DNA of 64,000 bases. Origin: Marinomonas posidonica_A (GTDB taxonomy: Bacteria; Pseudomonadota; Gammaproteobacteria; Pseudomonadales; Marinomonadaceae). Under the pieces are notes generated by a model that had not been told where the DNA came from, did no database searches, and saw only the letters and a program-made list of their open reading frames with translations. The stretch spans positions 310,001-374,000 of the forward strand of contig NZ_JBHZSP010000001.1 in the NCBI RefSeq assembly GCF_043643765.1. Direction: 5' to 3'. The first letter of the stretch is position 1; each line of letters starts with the position of its first letter. Positions 18,638 to 25,996 of this stretch are shown piece by piece. The position numbers and the translations under genes were made by a program.

Positions 18638-18751
18638 AAAAAAGCCCGCACTTGGCGGGCGTCAAGCTATCCTTATCTCTACCAATATAAGGGGAATATT
18701 AATAAAGAACATCCATTCGCACGGTCAGTGAAGAGGTAAATAAAGCCGTGC
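18638..18751 (-). ncRNA. Candidate small RNA, three stem-loops
   Basis: On the minus strand about 114 nt form three local hairpins in order: GCACGG/CCGTGC (18746-18751 with 18719-18724), with a 21-nt loop carrying the pyrimidine-rich UUACCUCUUCAC; CCTTAT/ATAAGG (18687-18692 with 18671-18676); and the terminator stem GCCCGC/GCGGGC followed by six T (stem 18643-18660, tail to 18638). No minus-strand open reading frame explains this terminator and the nearest upstream minus-strand gene is beyond the plus-strand gene at 18949. A promoter-like pair lies right upstream. The hairpins and terminator are seen directly; the RNA itself and any function are inferred. Confidence 0.5.
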
Positions 18752-18755
18752 ATCT

Positions 18756-18785
18756 AGTATATTGGTTGTCATCGTTAGTCGTTAA
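18756..18785 (-). promoter_or_regulatory. Possible sigma-70 promoter of the small RNA candidate
   Basis: Reading the minus strand, TTAACG (18780-18785) and TATACT (18756-18761) are 18 bp apart, matching the consensus at four and five of six positions. Start of transcription would fall near 18749-18751, where the first hairpin begins. Confidence 0.4.
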
Positions 18786-18948
18786 ACTTGTTGAAAGTAA
18801 CAAGGAATGCATGAAAGAACCTATACTTAGACATAGCCAATTAACTATAGTCAGAAATAAGGATTTCGCGACTTTTAGTTAAACGGCGAATTCAGATCCG
18901 ATTAAAGACCCGCAAATAACAACCAACATTACTTATGTTAGAGGCTTC

Positions 18949-19836
18949 ATGAGCGTATTTAGTTCCACGGCGAATCAAAAATATTTTGCAGTCGTGCTTT
19001 CAGTGAAATTGATGCTGGAGGATCTGACTCATCGCATCATGATTGAAAAGCTGCTCATGATGGCAAAAGATAAGTCAGGTTATCTTGGTGAAGAGACTAG
19101 CTTTGGCGAGATTTATACGCTGATTACCTATTGGCAGACTGAGGCGGCGGCGCAAGAATGGCAAGAAGACGAAATGTTGCGTAGGGTCTTGTCATTAGGG
19201 GAGCATTTTTGGTATCAAGAGTATTCGATTAAATCTTGTATTGTGACTAAGGACATGTCGTTTAAAACTGCTAATGCTGATTTACATGCCTCTCGTTTTC
19301 CTAGCATCAAGACACCCCGTGGTGTGCTTCGTATTTTAGACGAGTCCCAGGCCGATTTACTGCATGATTATGTTAATTCCGAAAAGCACTTTTTGGCACC
19401 ATGGGAGCCGTTAAGAAATGAGGCTTACTATTCACTTGAAACCTGTCAGTTGAGAGTGCGCGAAATGCGTCGCGATTTTTTGGAGGATAAAGGCTGTGTT
19501 CTGTGTTTGCTAACACCTGATGAGACGAAGATGCTGGCTTATAGTAATTACTCCAATATTGTTCGTGGTGTATTTCAGGCATGCACGCTAGGTTACAGTT
19601 TACGTGAAAGTGAACAGGGTAAAGGCTTAATGAATGAAATGCTGACGTCTGGCATTCGTTATATGCAAAAAGAGCAACAGATTGATCGCATTCAAGCTGG
19701 GTATATGCCTAGGAATGAGCGTAGTGCCGCAGTGCTAGCTACATTAGGTTTTGAAAAGGAAGGGGTGGCAAGAGATTATTTGAAAATTAATGGTCAGTGG
19801 GAGGATCATGTTCTAACAGCTTTGATTTTACGATAA
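18949..19836 (+). CDS. ABM-like domain fused to RimJ-type GNAT acetyltransferase
   Basis: Two domains are seen. Residues about 10-105 resemble the antibiotic biosynthesis monooxygenase (ABM) dimeric alpha/beta-barrel family: SGYLGEE, an aromatic strand ITYWQTEAAAQEWQ and a closing FWYQEYSIKSCIV. Residues about 120-295 are a GNAT acetyltransferase of the RimJ/RimL type: TPRGVLRIL, LGYSLRESEQGKGLMNEML (acetyl-CoA loop), and NERSAAVLATLGFEKEG. RimJ proteins acetylate N termini, often of ribosomal proteins; the substrate here is unknown. ABM-like domains can be haem-degrading, oxygenase or non-catalytic. The ATG follows a long upstream region of 390 bp; no strong ribosome binding site is seen. 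The domain pairing is inferred by eye and should be treated as probable. Confidence 0.7.
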   Translation: MSVFSSTANQKYFAVVLSVKLMLEDLTHRIMIEKLLMMAKDKSGYLGEETSFGEIYTLITYWQTEAAAQEWQEDEMLRRVLSLGEHFWYQEYSIKSCIVTKDMSFKTANADLHASRFPSIKTPRGVLRILDESQADLLHDYVNSEKHFLAPWEPLRNEAYYSLETCQLRVREMRRDFLEDKGCVLCLLTPDETKMLAYSNYSNIVRGVFQACTLGYSLRESEQGKGLMNEMLTSGIRYMQKEQQIDRIQAGYMPRNERSAAVLATLGFEKEGVARDYLKINGQWEDHVLTALILR

Positions 19837-19852
19837 TGCGTATCTTCATTAC

Positions 19853-20563
19853 CTAAGAAGGGCGATTTAAGACAATCACACGGCCTTTTAGTTTTTGTTG
19901 TTGAGAGACAATGACAGTCAGAGCAATCAAGTGGTCATCGTCAGGGTTGATGATGCCGCTGGCTTCTCTGGCTGGAATGAACTGGCCAAACTCTGTGCAA
20001 GGGATGACAACAGCGTTCTTTTTAGCCAAATAAGCAGACCCTTTTAAAGGCAGAACATAATGGCTGGCGGCTTTTTGATAGTATAGGGCTTCGGAATAAT
20101 GGGCCGGGTATTTCTCAATGCAAATTCGAGCCGTGTTGCTTTCCCATAATGGCCATACTTGAATGTGTTTCTTTTCTAATTTTGAATCTACTGTGCCTGT
20201 AGAAACTTTTTGTAATGTTTGATGCTGGCCTGTTAATGCCATGTTAGTGAATCGAATGGTACAAAGAGTGGCATTGGGGGTCAGTAAAGTAAGCACACTA
20301 GACTGTTGGCTTGGTAACCAAACGGCTTGATAGGGTTTTAAGTTCACTGAGTGTTGCTCTGATTGCAGATGAATTTCCCCTTTGATGACGAAGCAAAAAA
20401 GATGCTCAGCTGGTCGATAAAGGCGCGAAGGTGTGGCTGTTTGATTTAGGTGTTCATGGACAATCAAAAGCTCCTCTTGTTGGTGTACAATGGTGCGCTT
20501 GCTTTCACCGTAAAGAGGATGCTGGATAATAGGGAGTGTATTGTGGTTTGCTTGACTCACCAT
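19853..20563 (-). CDS. Bicupin-like hypothetical protein
   Basis: A 236-residue protein with two cupin-like halves. The first (about 20-115) has HLFCFVIKGEIHLQSEQHSVNLKPYQAVWLP, the shape of an AraC-type sugar-binding cupin; the second (about 135-236) has HYVLPLKGSAYLAKKNAVVIPCTEFGQFIPAREASGI. No helix-turn-helix follows, so it is not a complete AraC regulator. The usual metal-binding histidines are only partly evident. ATG is preceded by AGAAGG at good spacing. It converges on the ABM-GNAT gene (16 bp between stops) and diverges from parC. I cannot assign a function. Confidence 0.6.
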   Translation of the reverse strand: MVSQANHNTLPIIQHPLYGESKRTIVHQQEELLIVHEHLNQTATPSRLYRPAEHLFCFVIKGEIHLQSEQHSVNLKPYQAVWLPSQQSSVLTLLTPNATLCTIRFTNMALTGQHQTLQKVSTGTVDSKLEKKHIQVWPLWESNTARICIEKYPAHYSEALYYQKAASHYVLPLKGSAYLAKKNAVVIPCTEFGQFIPAREASGIINPDDDHLIALTVIVSQQQKLKGRVIVLNRPS

Positions 20564-20746
20564 TTTAAACCTTCTGTTAGAACCATTCTATTAAAGCATG
20601 AGAATATAGCCCTTACCATTAGAATATTGCCATGGGAGTTGCAGTGCATTATGGAGATTCTTTATAGTTGTGCCCAGAGAAAAAAGTATATTGTTTCCCC
20701 ATGCGGTTAGCTTGTAGATTTAAACGATAGAAGAAGGAATGCTTCC

Positions 20747-23044
20747 TTGAGTGAGTTGTCAAATTTTGAGTCTAATGAAACCCTTTCATTAAAAGACTAT
20801 ACCGAAAAAGCGTACTTGAACTACTCTATGTACGTTATTCTAGACCGTGCTTTGCCCCATATTGGGGACGGTCTAAAACCCGTACAACGTCGCATTATTT
20901 ACGCCATGAGCGAACTAGGGCTTAAGGCAACCGCTAAGTACAAAAAATCCGCTCGTACTGTCGGGGATGTGTTGGGTAAGTTTCACCCCCACGGTGACAG
21001 TGCTTGTTACGAAGCCATGGTGTTAATGGCACAACCTTTTTCCTATCGTTATCCATTGGTGGATGGGCAAGGTAACTGGGGCGCACCAGATGATCCTAAG
21101 TCATTTGCCGCCATGCGTTATACCGAATCACGTCTGTCAAAATACGCCGATGTATTACTCAAAGAAGTGTCTCAAGGTACGGTAGATTGGGTGCCAAACT
21201 TTGATGGAACGATGCAAGAGCCATCGGTATTGCCAGCGCGTCTGCCTAACCTCTTACTGAATGGTACCACGGGGATTGCGGTTGGTATGGCGACGGACAT
21301 TCCGCCACATAACCTGAGAGAGGTGGGCGAAGCCTGTATTCACTTATTGAATAACCCCAATGCCGATTTAGAAGATTTGCTGAATTTTGTGCAAGGACCA
21401 GACTTCCCTACAGGTGGCGAGATCATTACGCCAAAAAGTGACATCGTTAAATTATACGAAACCGGCAAAGGGCAGATTAAAGCCCGCGCTCGTTTTGAGA
21501 TGGAAGAAGGTGAAATCGTCATCACGGAACTGCCGCATCAAGTGTCAGGTAGTAAAATTCTTGAGCAAATCGCCGCACAGATGCAAGCCAAAAAACTACC
21601 AATGGTGGTGGATCTTCGCGACGAATCAGATCATGAAAACCCTACCCGTTTAGTGATTGTGCCTAAATCAAACCGTGTTGATATCGATGCTGTGATGACG
21701 CATTTATTTGCCACAACGGATTTGGAAAAGTCTTATCGTGTGAATATGAATGTCATTGGTCTTGATGGCTTACCACAGGTTAAACCCCTTAAGAATTTCT
21801 TATCTGAATGGTTGCGTTTCCGAATTGACGTAGTGCGCAAACGTCTGCAATTTCGTTTAGACAAAGTGCTTAACCGTCTTCACATCTTAGAAGGTTTGTT
21901 GATCGCGTATTTGAGCATCGATGAAGTGATCGAAATCATCCGCAATGAAGATAAGCCAAAGATGGAGTTGATGGCGCGCTTTGATTTGAGTGAAATTCAA
22001 GCTGAAGCCATCTTAGAATTGAAGTTGCGTCATTTGGCGAAACTGGAAGAAATTCGCATCAGGGGTGAGCAGGATGAATTAGAGAAAGAGCGCAAAATGT
22101 TAGAAGGTTTATTGTCTTCTGATCGTAAGTTGAAGAAGCTTATCTCTGACGAAATACAAGAAGCCGTTGATCTGTTTGGTGATGATCGTCGTACTCCAAT
22201 TGTAGCTCGTAAAGAGGCGCAAGCCTTTAGTGAGGAAGATCTGTTGTCAAATGACCCCATTACGGTGGTGATTTCAAAACAAGGTTGGATTCGCGCAGCC
22301 AAAGGTCATGATATTGATGTGCAAGGTTTAAGCTACAAATCTGGTGATGAGTTCTTGATCAGCACCAGAGGTCGTTCAAATCAAACTTTGGTTTTGTTTG
22401 CATCGAATGGCAGAACCTATTCCATTAAAGCACATACTTTGCCGTCTGCACGTGGGCAAGGGGAGCCAGTTACGGGGCGAATCTCTTTGGAGAAAGATTC
22501 GACGATTGTTGCGGCGGTATTAGACAAAGAGGAAGCGCATTATTTGGTTGCCAGTGATGCAGGTTATGGTTTTGTTGCGCAATTGAAAGATTTGTATGCT
22601 AAAAATAAAGCAGGTAAGGCGACTCTGAGCTTGCCCATAGGGGCTAAAGTTTTGTCTCCTGTGGTGGTATCGAGTACAGAAACGGGACGCGTTGTTGCAA
22701 TATCTAATGAGGGGAGAATGTTAGTCTTTGACGTTGCTTCATTGCCACAGATGGCAAAAGGTAAAGGCAACAAGATGATTAGCATCCCAAGTGCTCGTGC
22801 AGCGCAGGGCGAAGAGCTGGTCGTGGCGATGGCATGTGTTCAACCCGAGGATTTGTTGCTGGCTTTGTCTGGTAAACGTTTTATGAACTTTACCGAAAAA
22901 GACTTACAAGAATACATGGGAGAGCGTGGCCGTCGTGGCTTGAAGTTACCAAGAGGTTTCCAACGAATTGATGGTCTGGAAGTGAAAGTAGGCGAAGGCA
23001 AAGTGACTTCGACTGTGGCCACCCCTGATGCAGATTTGTTCTAA
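20747..23044 (+). CDS. parC: DNA topoisomerase IV subunit A
   Basis: Catalytic subunit for decatenation of replicated chromosomes. The N-terminal breakage-reunion domain has the QRDR segment GKFHPHGDSACYEAMV, with the wild-type Ser and Glu whose replacement is known to give quinolone resistance, and the active Tyr in AAMRYTESRL. C-terminal beta-pinwheel blades follow from about residue 500, including RGRSNQTLVLFASNGRTYS. At 765 residues it is close to E. coli ParC (752). The start is TTG with AAGGA about 10 nt upstream; no in-frame ATG gives the conserved N terminus. parE is not adjacent. Confidence 0.97.
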   Translation: MSELSNFESNETLSLKDYTEKAYLNYSMYVILDRALPHIGDGLKPVQRRIIYAMSELGLKATAKYKKSARTVGDVLGKFHPHGDSACYEAMVLMAQPFSYRYPLVDGQGNWGAPDDPKSFAAMRYTESRLSKYADVLLKEVSQGTVDWVPNFDGTMQEPSVLPARLPNLLLNGTTGIAVGMATDIPPHNLREVGEACIHLLNNPNADLEDLLNFVQGPDFPTGGEIITPKSDIVKLYETGKGQIKARARFEMEEGEIVITELPHQVSGSKILEQIAAQMQAKKLPMVVDLRDESDHENPTRLVIVPKSNRVDIDAVMTHLFATTDLEKSYRVNMNVIGLDGLPQVKPLKNFLSEWLRFRIDVVRKRLQFRLDKVLNRLHILEGLLIAYLSIDEVIEIIRNEDKPKMELMARFDLSEIQAEAILELKLRHLAKLEEIRIRGEQDELEKERKMLEGLLSSDRKLKKLISDEIQEAVDLFGDDRRTPIVARKEAQAFSEEDLLSNDPITVVISKQGWIRAAKGHDIDVQGLSYKSGDEFLISTRGRSNQTLVLFASNGRTYSIKAHTLPSARGQGEPVTGRISLEKDSTIVAAVLDKEEAHYLVASDAGYGFVAQLKDLYAKNKAGKATLSLPIGAKVLSPVVVSSTETGRVVAISNEGRMLVFDVASLPQMAKGKGNKMISIPSARAAQGEELVVAMACVQPEDLLLALSGKRFMNFTEKDLQEYMGERGRRGLKLPRGFQRIDGLEVKVGEGKVTSTVATPDADLF

Positions 23045-23056
23045 GGGTAAGAAGTT

Positions 23057-23104
23057 GGTTGTGACTGAATAACACCTAGGTCACAACCTAATGATAAGGT
23101 GTTA
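23057..23104 (+). promoter_or_regulatory. Interlocked inverted repeats (possible H-type pseudoknot) before bfr
   Basis: Between parC and the first bacterioferritin gene two perfect inverted repeats interlock: GGTTGTGAC (23057-23065) with GTCACAACC (23080-23088), and TAACACCT (23070-23077) with AGGTGTTA (23097-23104). The 5' arm of the second lies in the loop of the first, the geometry of an H-type pseudoknot with loops of 4, 2 and 8 nt. No T-run follows, so it is not a standard terminator of parC. A DNA operator is the alternative. Confidence 0.45.
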
Positions 23105-23153
23105 ACTCGGCGTTACTGAATGTTTAAGTAATGTCACTTGTGAGGAGAGAAAT

Positions 23154-23627
23154 ATGAAAGGCAGTCAGAAAGTAATTGATAGTCTGAATGCATTGTTGGC
23201 TAATGAACTGGCCGCAATTGATCAGTACTTCATTCACTCTCGCATGTACGATGATTGGGGTTTAAACAAGCTTTATGAGCGTTTGAATCACGAAATGGAA
23301 GAAGAAACTCAGCACTCAGATTGGCTAATTAAGCGTATTTTGTTCTTGGAAGGTGTACCTTGCATGACGAAACGACGTGATCTTTTGGTTGGGTCCGATG
23401 TTCGTTCAATGATGCAGAATGATCTAACACTTGAGCTAGAAGTGGTTAGCAGTGTCCGTGGTGCGATTAAAATCTGTGAAGAAGAAGGCGACTATCAAAC
23501 TCGCGAGACACTAGAAAAGCTTCTGTTTGATACCGAAGAAGATCATGTTTATTGGTTGGAGCAGCAGCTTGGCCTAATGGATAAGATTGGCATGCAGAAC
23601 TACTACCAATCTCAGATGGGTAACTAG
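23154..23627 (+). CDS. bfr: Bacterioferritin, ferroxidase-type subunit
   Basis: Iron-storage four-helix-bundle protein, 157 residues. All ferroxidase ligands of E. coli Bfr are found: Glu18, Tyr25, Glu51, His54, Glu94 and the Glu/His pair near the C terminus (Glu128, His131 after a one-residue shift). The haem ligand Met52 is replaced by Thr, so this subunit should not coordinate haem by itself. A good ribosome binding site (GAGGAGAG) precedes the ATG. It is followed 9 bp later by a second bfr gene with the opposite pattern, so the two probably form one mixed 24-mer. Confidence 0.93.
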   Translation: MKGSQKVIDSLNALLANELAAIDQYFIHSRMYDDWGLNKLYERLNHEMEEETQHSDWLIKRILFLEGVPCMTKRRDLLVGSDVRSMMQNDLTLELEVVSSVRGAIKICEEEGDYQTRETLEKLLFDTEEDHVYWLEQQLGLMDKIGMQNYYQSQMGN

Positions 23628-23636
23628 GAGCAGGCT

Positions 23637-24101
23637 ATGAAAGGTGATCGCGACGTTGTTGCTAGTTTAAATAAGGTGTTGGCGAACGAGTTAGTAGGAA
23701 TTAACCAATATTTCCTTCACGCTCGTATGTTTAAGGACTTTGGTTTTTCAGCTTTGGATAAAGCCGATTACAAAACCTCAATCCAAAAAATGAAAAACGC
23801 GGATCGTTTGATTGAGCGTATTTTATTTTTAGAAGGTTTGCCTAACCTTCAAGACTTAGGTCGACTTCGCATTGGTGAAAACAGCGAAGAAATGATTTCC
23901 GCGAATCTAGAATTTGAGTTGGGTACGGTTGGTGTAGTGAAATCTGCCATTGAATTATGTGAGCAAAAGCTTGATTTTATGAGCCGTGATACCTTGGAAA
24001 ATATTCTGGAAGAGCAAGAAGAGCAGATTGATTGGCTGGAAACGCAGCAACAATTGATTAAAACTTCAGGAATTGAAAACTATCTACAGTCTCAAATGTA
24101 A
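23637..24101 (+). CDS. bfr: Bacterioferritin, haem-binding-type subunit
   Basis: A 154-residue paralogue of the preceding gene. It keeps the haem ligand Met52 but has lost most ferroxidase ligands: Glu51 is Lys, His54 is Asn, Glu127 is Gln and His130 is Gln, while Glu18, Tyr25 and Glu94 remain. This matches known paired bacterioferritins (Neisseria gonorrhoeae BfrA/BfrB, Pseudomonas putida alpha/beta), where the haem subunit carries electrons out and the other subunit oxidises iron. The gene lies 9 bp after its partner and ends only 15 bp from the converging bfd. Confidence 0.93.
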   Translation: MKGDRDVVASLNKVLANELVGINQYFLHARMFKDFGFSALDKADYKTSIQKMKNADRLIERILFLEGLPNLQDLGRLRIGENSEEMISANLEFELGTVGVVKSAIELCEQKLDFMSRDTLENILEEQEEQIDWLETQQQLIKTSGIENYLQSQM

Positions 24102-24116
24102 TAAAACAAAGTAGCA

Positions 24117-24311
24117 TCAAGCAACTTGAAATTGGCTATCGGCTATTTTGATGAGTTCTTGGTTCAGTACTTGTTTCGCGCACTGGCAGCACTTGCCACA
24201 TTGACTACCAATGCTGTGCTCTTTGTACAGGGCACGCATGGTAGTCGCGCCATCTTGTATTGAAGCTTTGATGTCTTTGTCTGAGACTTTGTTACAAATA
24301 CATACGTACAT
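24117..24311 (-). CDS. bfd: Bacterioferritin-associated ferredoxin
   Basis: A 64-residue 2Fe-2S protein that reduces bacterioferritin haem and so releases stored iron. The four cluster cysteines are in place: Cys4 and Cys6 in VCICN, and Cys38 and Cys41 in GSQCGKCC. It converges on the two bfr genes with only 15 bp between stop codons, and its promoter region holds a Fur-like operator, as expected for a gene needed under iron starvation. Confidence 0.95.
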   Translation of the reverse strand: MYVCICNKVSDKDIKASIQDGATTMRALYKEHSIGSQCGKCCQCAKQVLNQELIKIADSQFQVA

Positions 24312-24362
24312 GAATGAAAATTACTCTCATTAGTGTTTATATGTTTTGATTTTATTTTTAAT

Positions 24363-24381
24363 GTGAATGATTATCAACATT
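24363..24381 (-). promoter_or_regulatory. Fur box upstream of bfd
   Basis: The minus-strand 19-mer AATGTTGATAATCATTCAC matches 14 of 19 bases of the Fur consensus GATAATGATAATCATTATC, with an uninterrupted 11-base core. It lies about 52 bp upstream of the bfd start, fitting Fur repression in iron-rich cells. Confidence 0.7.
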
Positions 24382-24425
24382 AAAATTCTTATTAACTTGA
24401 GAGTATTGATAGTTTTTTTGAAGTG

Positions 24426-24459
24426 AAAAAAATGGGAGGCCGATTGCCTCCCATTTTTT
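24426..24459 (-). terminator. Intrinsic terminator after the FrnE/DsbA gene
   Basis: TGGGAGGC and GCCTCCCA form an 8-bp stem with a 5-nt loop (CGATT), flanked by A and T runs on both sides, so it can act on either strand. It lies 18 bp past the stop of the minus-strand gene that starts at 25118. Confidence 0.88.
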
Positions 24460-24476
24460 ATGCAGATAAGACCGCT

Positions 24477-25118
24477 TTAGTGCTCTTTTTCTGCAATGTC
24501 GTTGAGTACTTTTAAGAAGGATTCTGGGTCATGTGCACCGTGTATCATGTATTTATCATTGATGACATAAGTTGGCACTGATTGGATGTCCATGCTGCGC
24601 AAATGCTTGAGCTTTTTTTCCGTTAAGGTTTTGGCTTCATCGCTAATAGCATAAGCAAGGTCGGTGTCTTTTAAACCCGACGCTAGAGCGATTTTTTCCA
24701 GTACGGCTTGCTGTCCTATGTTCTCGCCATGAGTGAAGTAAGCATGGAACAGCGCAAGCACATAAGGAGTGGCCAGACCTGCTTTGCTGGCCGCAAGGAC
24801 AAACTGATGCGTTAGTTTGGTGTTAGGGATCTGGTCTTTCTCAGTAAAGTTAAATTCAATCCCAGCCTCTTTCCCCACATGTTGTAATGCGTGGCTCACT
24901 TCATTGAGTTTTTCCTGACTACCAAATTTTGATCCTAAGTAGCTTTCTCGATCTGCGCCGGATAATGGCATATCGGGGTGCAATTCGAATGGCTGCCAAC
25001 GGATATCAATTTTGTAATCTTCACCAAGCTGATCGATGGCTTGTTTTAAACGGGAATAGCCTAGGTAACACCAAGGGCAAACGATGTCTGAAATAATGTC
25101 GATACGAAGATCGGCCAT
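24477..25118 (-). CDS. DsbA family oxidoreductase, FrnE-like
   Basis: A cytosolic thioredoxin-fold protein of the FrnE/DsbA group (213 residues) without a signal peptide. The active-site motif is CPWC in ISDIVCPWCYLGY (about residues 10-20) and the cis-proline loop is SVPTYVINDKYMIHGAH near the C terminus. Between them sits the helical insertion of the family. FrnE-type proteins act as thiol-disulfide oxidoreductases or isomerases, often linked to oxidative stress; the substrate is unknown. I choose ATG 25118, which follows AGGAGAACTC; an upstream in-frame start at 25166 would overlap the neighbour tag-like gene. Confidence 0.88.
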   Translation of the reverse strand: MADLRIDIISDIVCPWCYLGYSRLKQAIDQLGEDYKIDIRWQPFELHPDMPLSGADRESYLGSKFGSQEKLNEVSHALQHVGKEAGIEFNFTEKDQIPNTKLTHQFVLAASKAGLATPYVLALFHAYFTHGENIGQQAVLEKIALASGLKDTDLAYAISDEAKTLTEKKLKHLRSMDIQSVPTYVINDKYMIHGAHDPESFLKVLNDIAEKEH

Positions 25119-25141
25119 GAGTTCTCCTGAATGTAAACGTG

Positions 25142-25816
25142 TTAGTAAATGCTTAGGGCGAGGCATTGGCTGATCTCTGTATAGGATCGTCCGCTTTGCT
25201 GCTGCCAGTGGTTAAAAGCGTCCTGAGCGGCTTGCCAAGCCGATTGCGTGTCTTTTCCTGTGGTGATGATTTGATGATGGCGAAGATAGCCTTCTACGTC
25301 TTTGGTAAGCAAAAAAGTGTCTTTACCCATTGCTCGTAAGGTATAGGGACCAGTATTGCCACCTAAACGAGCTCCGTGCTTTTTAAGGTGTCGCCACAAA
25401 CCAATAATGTTATCGCTAGGCCAATCGGCAATAAAGTGACTAAAAGAAGTGTGCTTCTGTTGGCTGTCATGAATCATTAAAGCATTTTGACGAATCGTCA
25501 TGACTTTTCCTAAATGCCGGATGATGCGCTGATCCTTGGCTTTTTCTTCCCACATTTCATCATGAATCAGAAGCATCTTTTCAATATCAAAATGGAAAAA
25601 CACCTCTTCAAAATTTGGCCATTTATTGCGTACGACTTGCCAGCTAATGCCAGATTGAAAGACTTTCTGACTAAAGGCAGATAACCAGCGGTCATCCGTA
25701 TGATTCTTTAATTCGTTACTAGCCAAGGGGCGAGACAATCTCTGTTCGAGGGCGCGTTCGCCACCATGTCGTTGGGCGGCACGCTGATAAATGTCTTCAA
25801 AGCGTTCGTAATGCAT
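25142..25816 (-). CDS. tag: DNA-3-methyladenine glycosylase I-like protein
   Basis: Member of the Tag family, which removes 3-methyladenine from DNA. Recognised by SAFSQKVFQSGISWQVVRNKW (helix with the base-pocket residues) and FDIEKM, with NALMIHD further on. At 224 residues it is longer than E. coli Tag (187), and the N-terminal cysteine/histidine zinc site typical of Tag I (RCxW, and CxxxH late) is not visible, so it is a divergent member and its activity is uncertain. It sits 23 bp upstream of the FrnE-like gene on the same strand; co-transcription is likely. Confidence 0.75.
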   Translation of the reverse strand: MHYERFEDIYQRAAQRHGGERALEQRLSRPLASNELKNHTDDRWLSAFSQKVFQSGISWQVVRNKWPNFEEVFFHFDIEKMLLIHDEMWEEKAKDQRIIRHLGKVMTIRQNALMIHDSQQKHTSFSHFIADWPSDNIIGLWRHLKKHGARLGGNTGPYTLRAMGKDTFLLTKDVEGYLRHHQIITTGKDTQSAWQAAQDAFNHWQQQSGRSYTEISQCLALSIY

Positions 25817-25938
25817 TAAGGAGTGTCCTATTTTTGAGCTATAACAAAGCCTGTGCGCTTGCTGCTGGTGGCCTCTTTATTGGGCAAGTTTATCATAAGC
25901 TGAATGGTAGATTTGGCAGAAGTTAAGGAGATTTAGTA

Positions 25939-25965
25939 TTGAGAAAGAAGAGTTTGTTTTATAAT
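25939..25965 (+). promoter_or_regulatory. Likely promoter of pdxJ
   Basis: A perfect TATAAT (25960-25965) has TTGAGA 15 bp upstream (25939-25944), a short spacer. Transcription would start near 25972, inside the longest open frame, which supports the downstream ATG at 25997 as the real pdxJ start. Confidence 0.5.
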
Positions 25966-25996
25966 GCGCGAAAATGATCGAATCGAGAGACATGGC

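Noticed and set aside
18638..18660. Second terminator of lipA on the plus strand
   Set aside because: The stem is preceded by A6 on the plus strand but not followed by a T-run, so it can act only on the minus strand.
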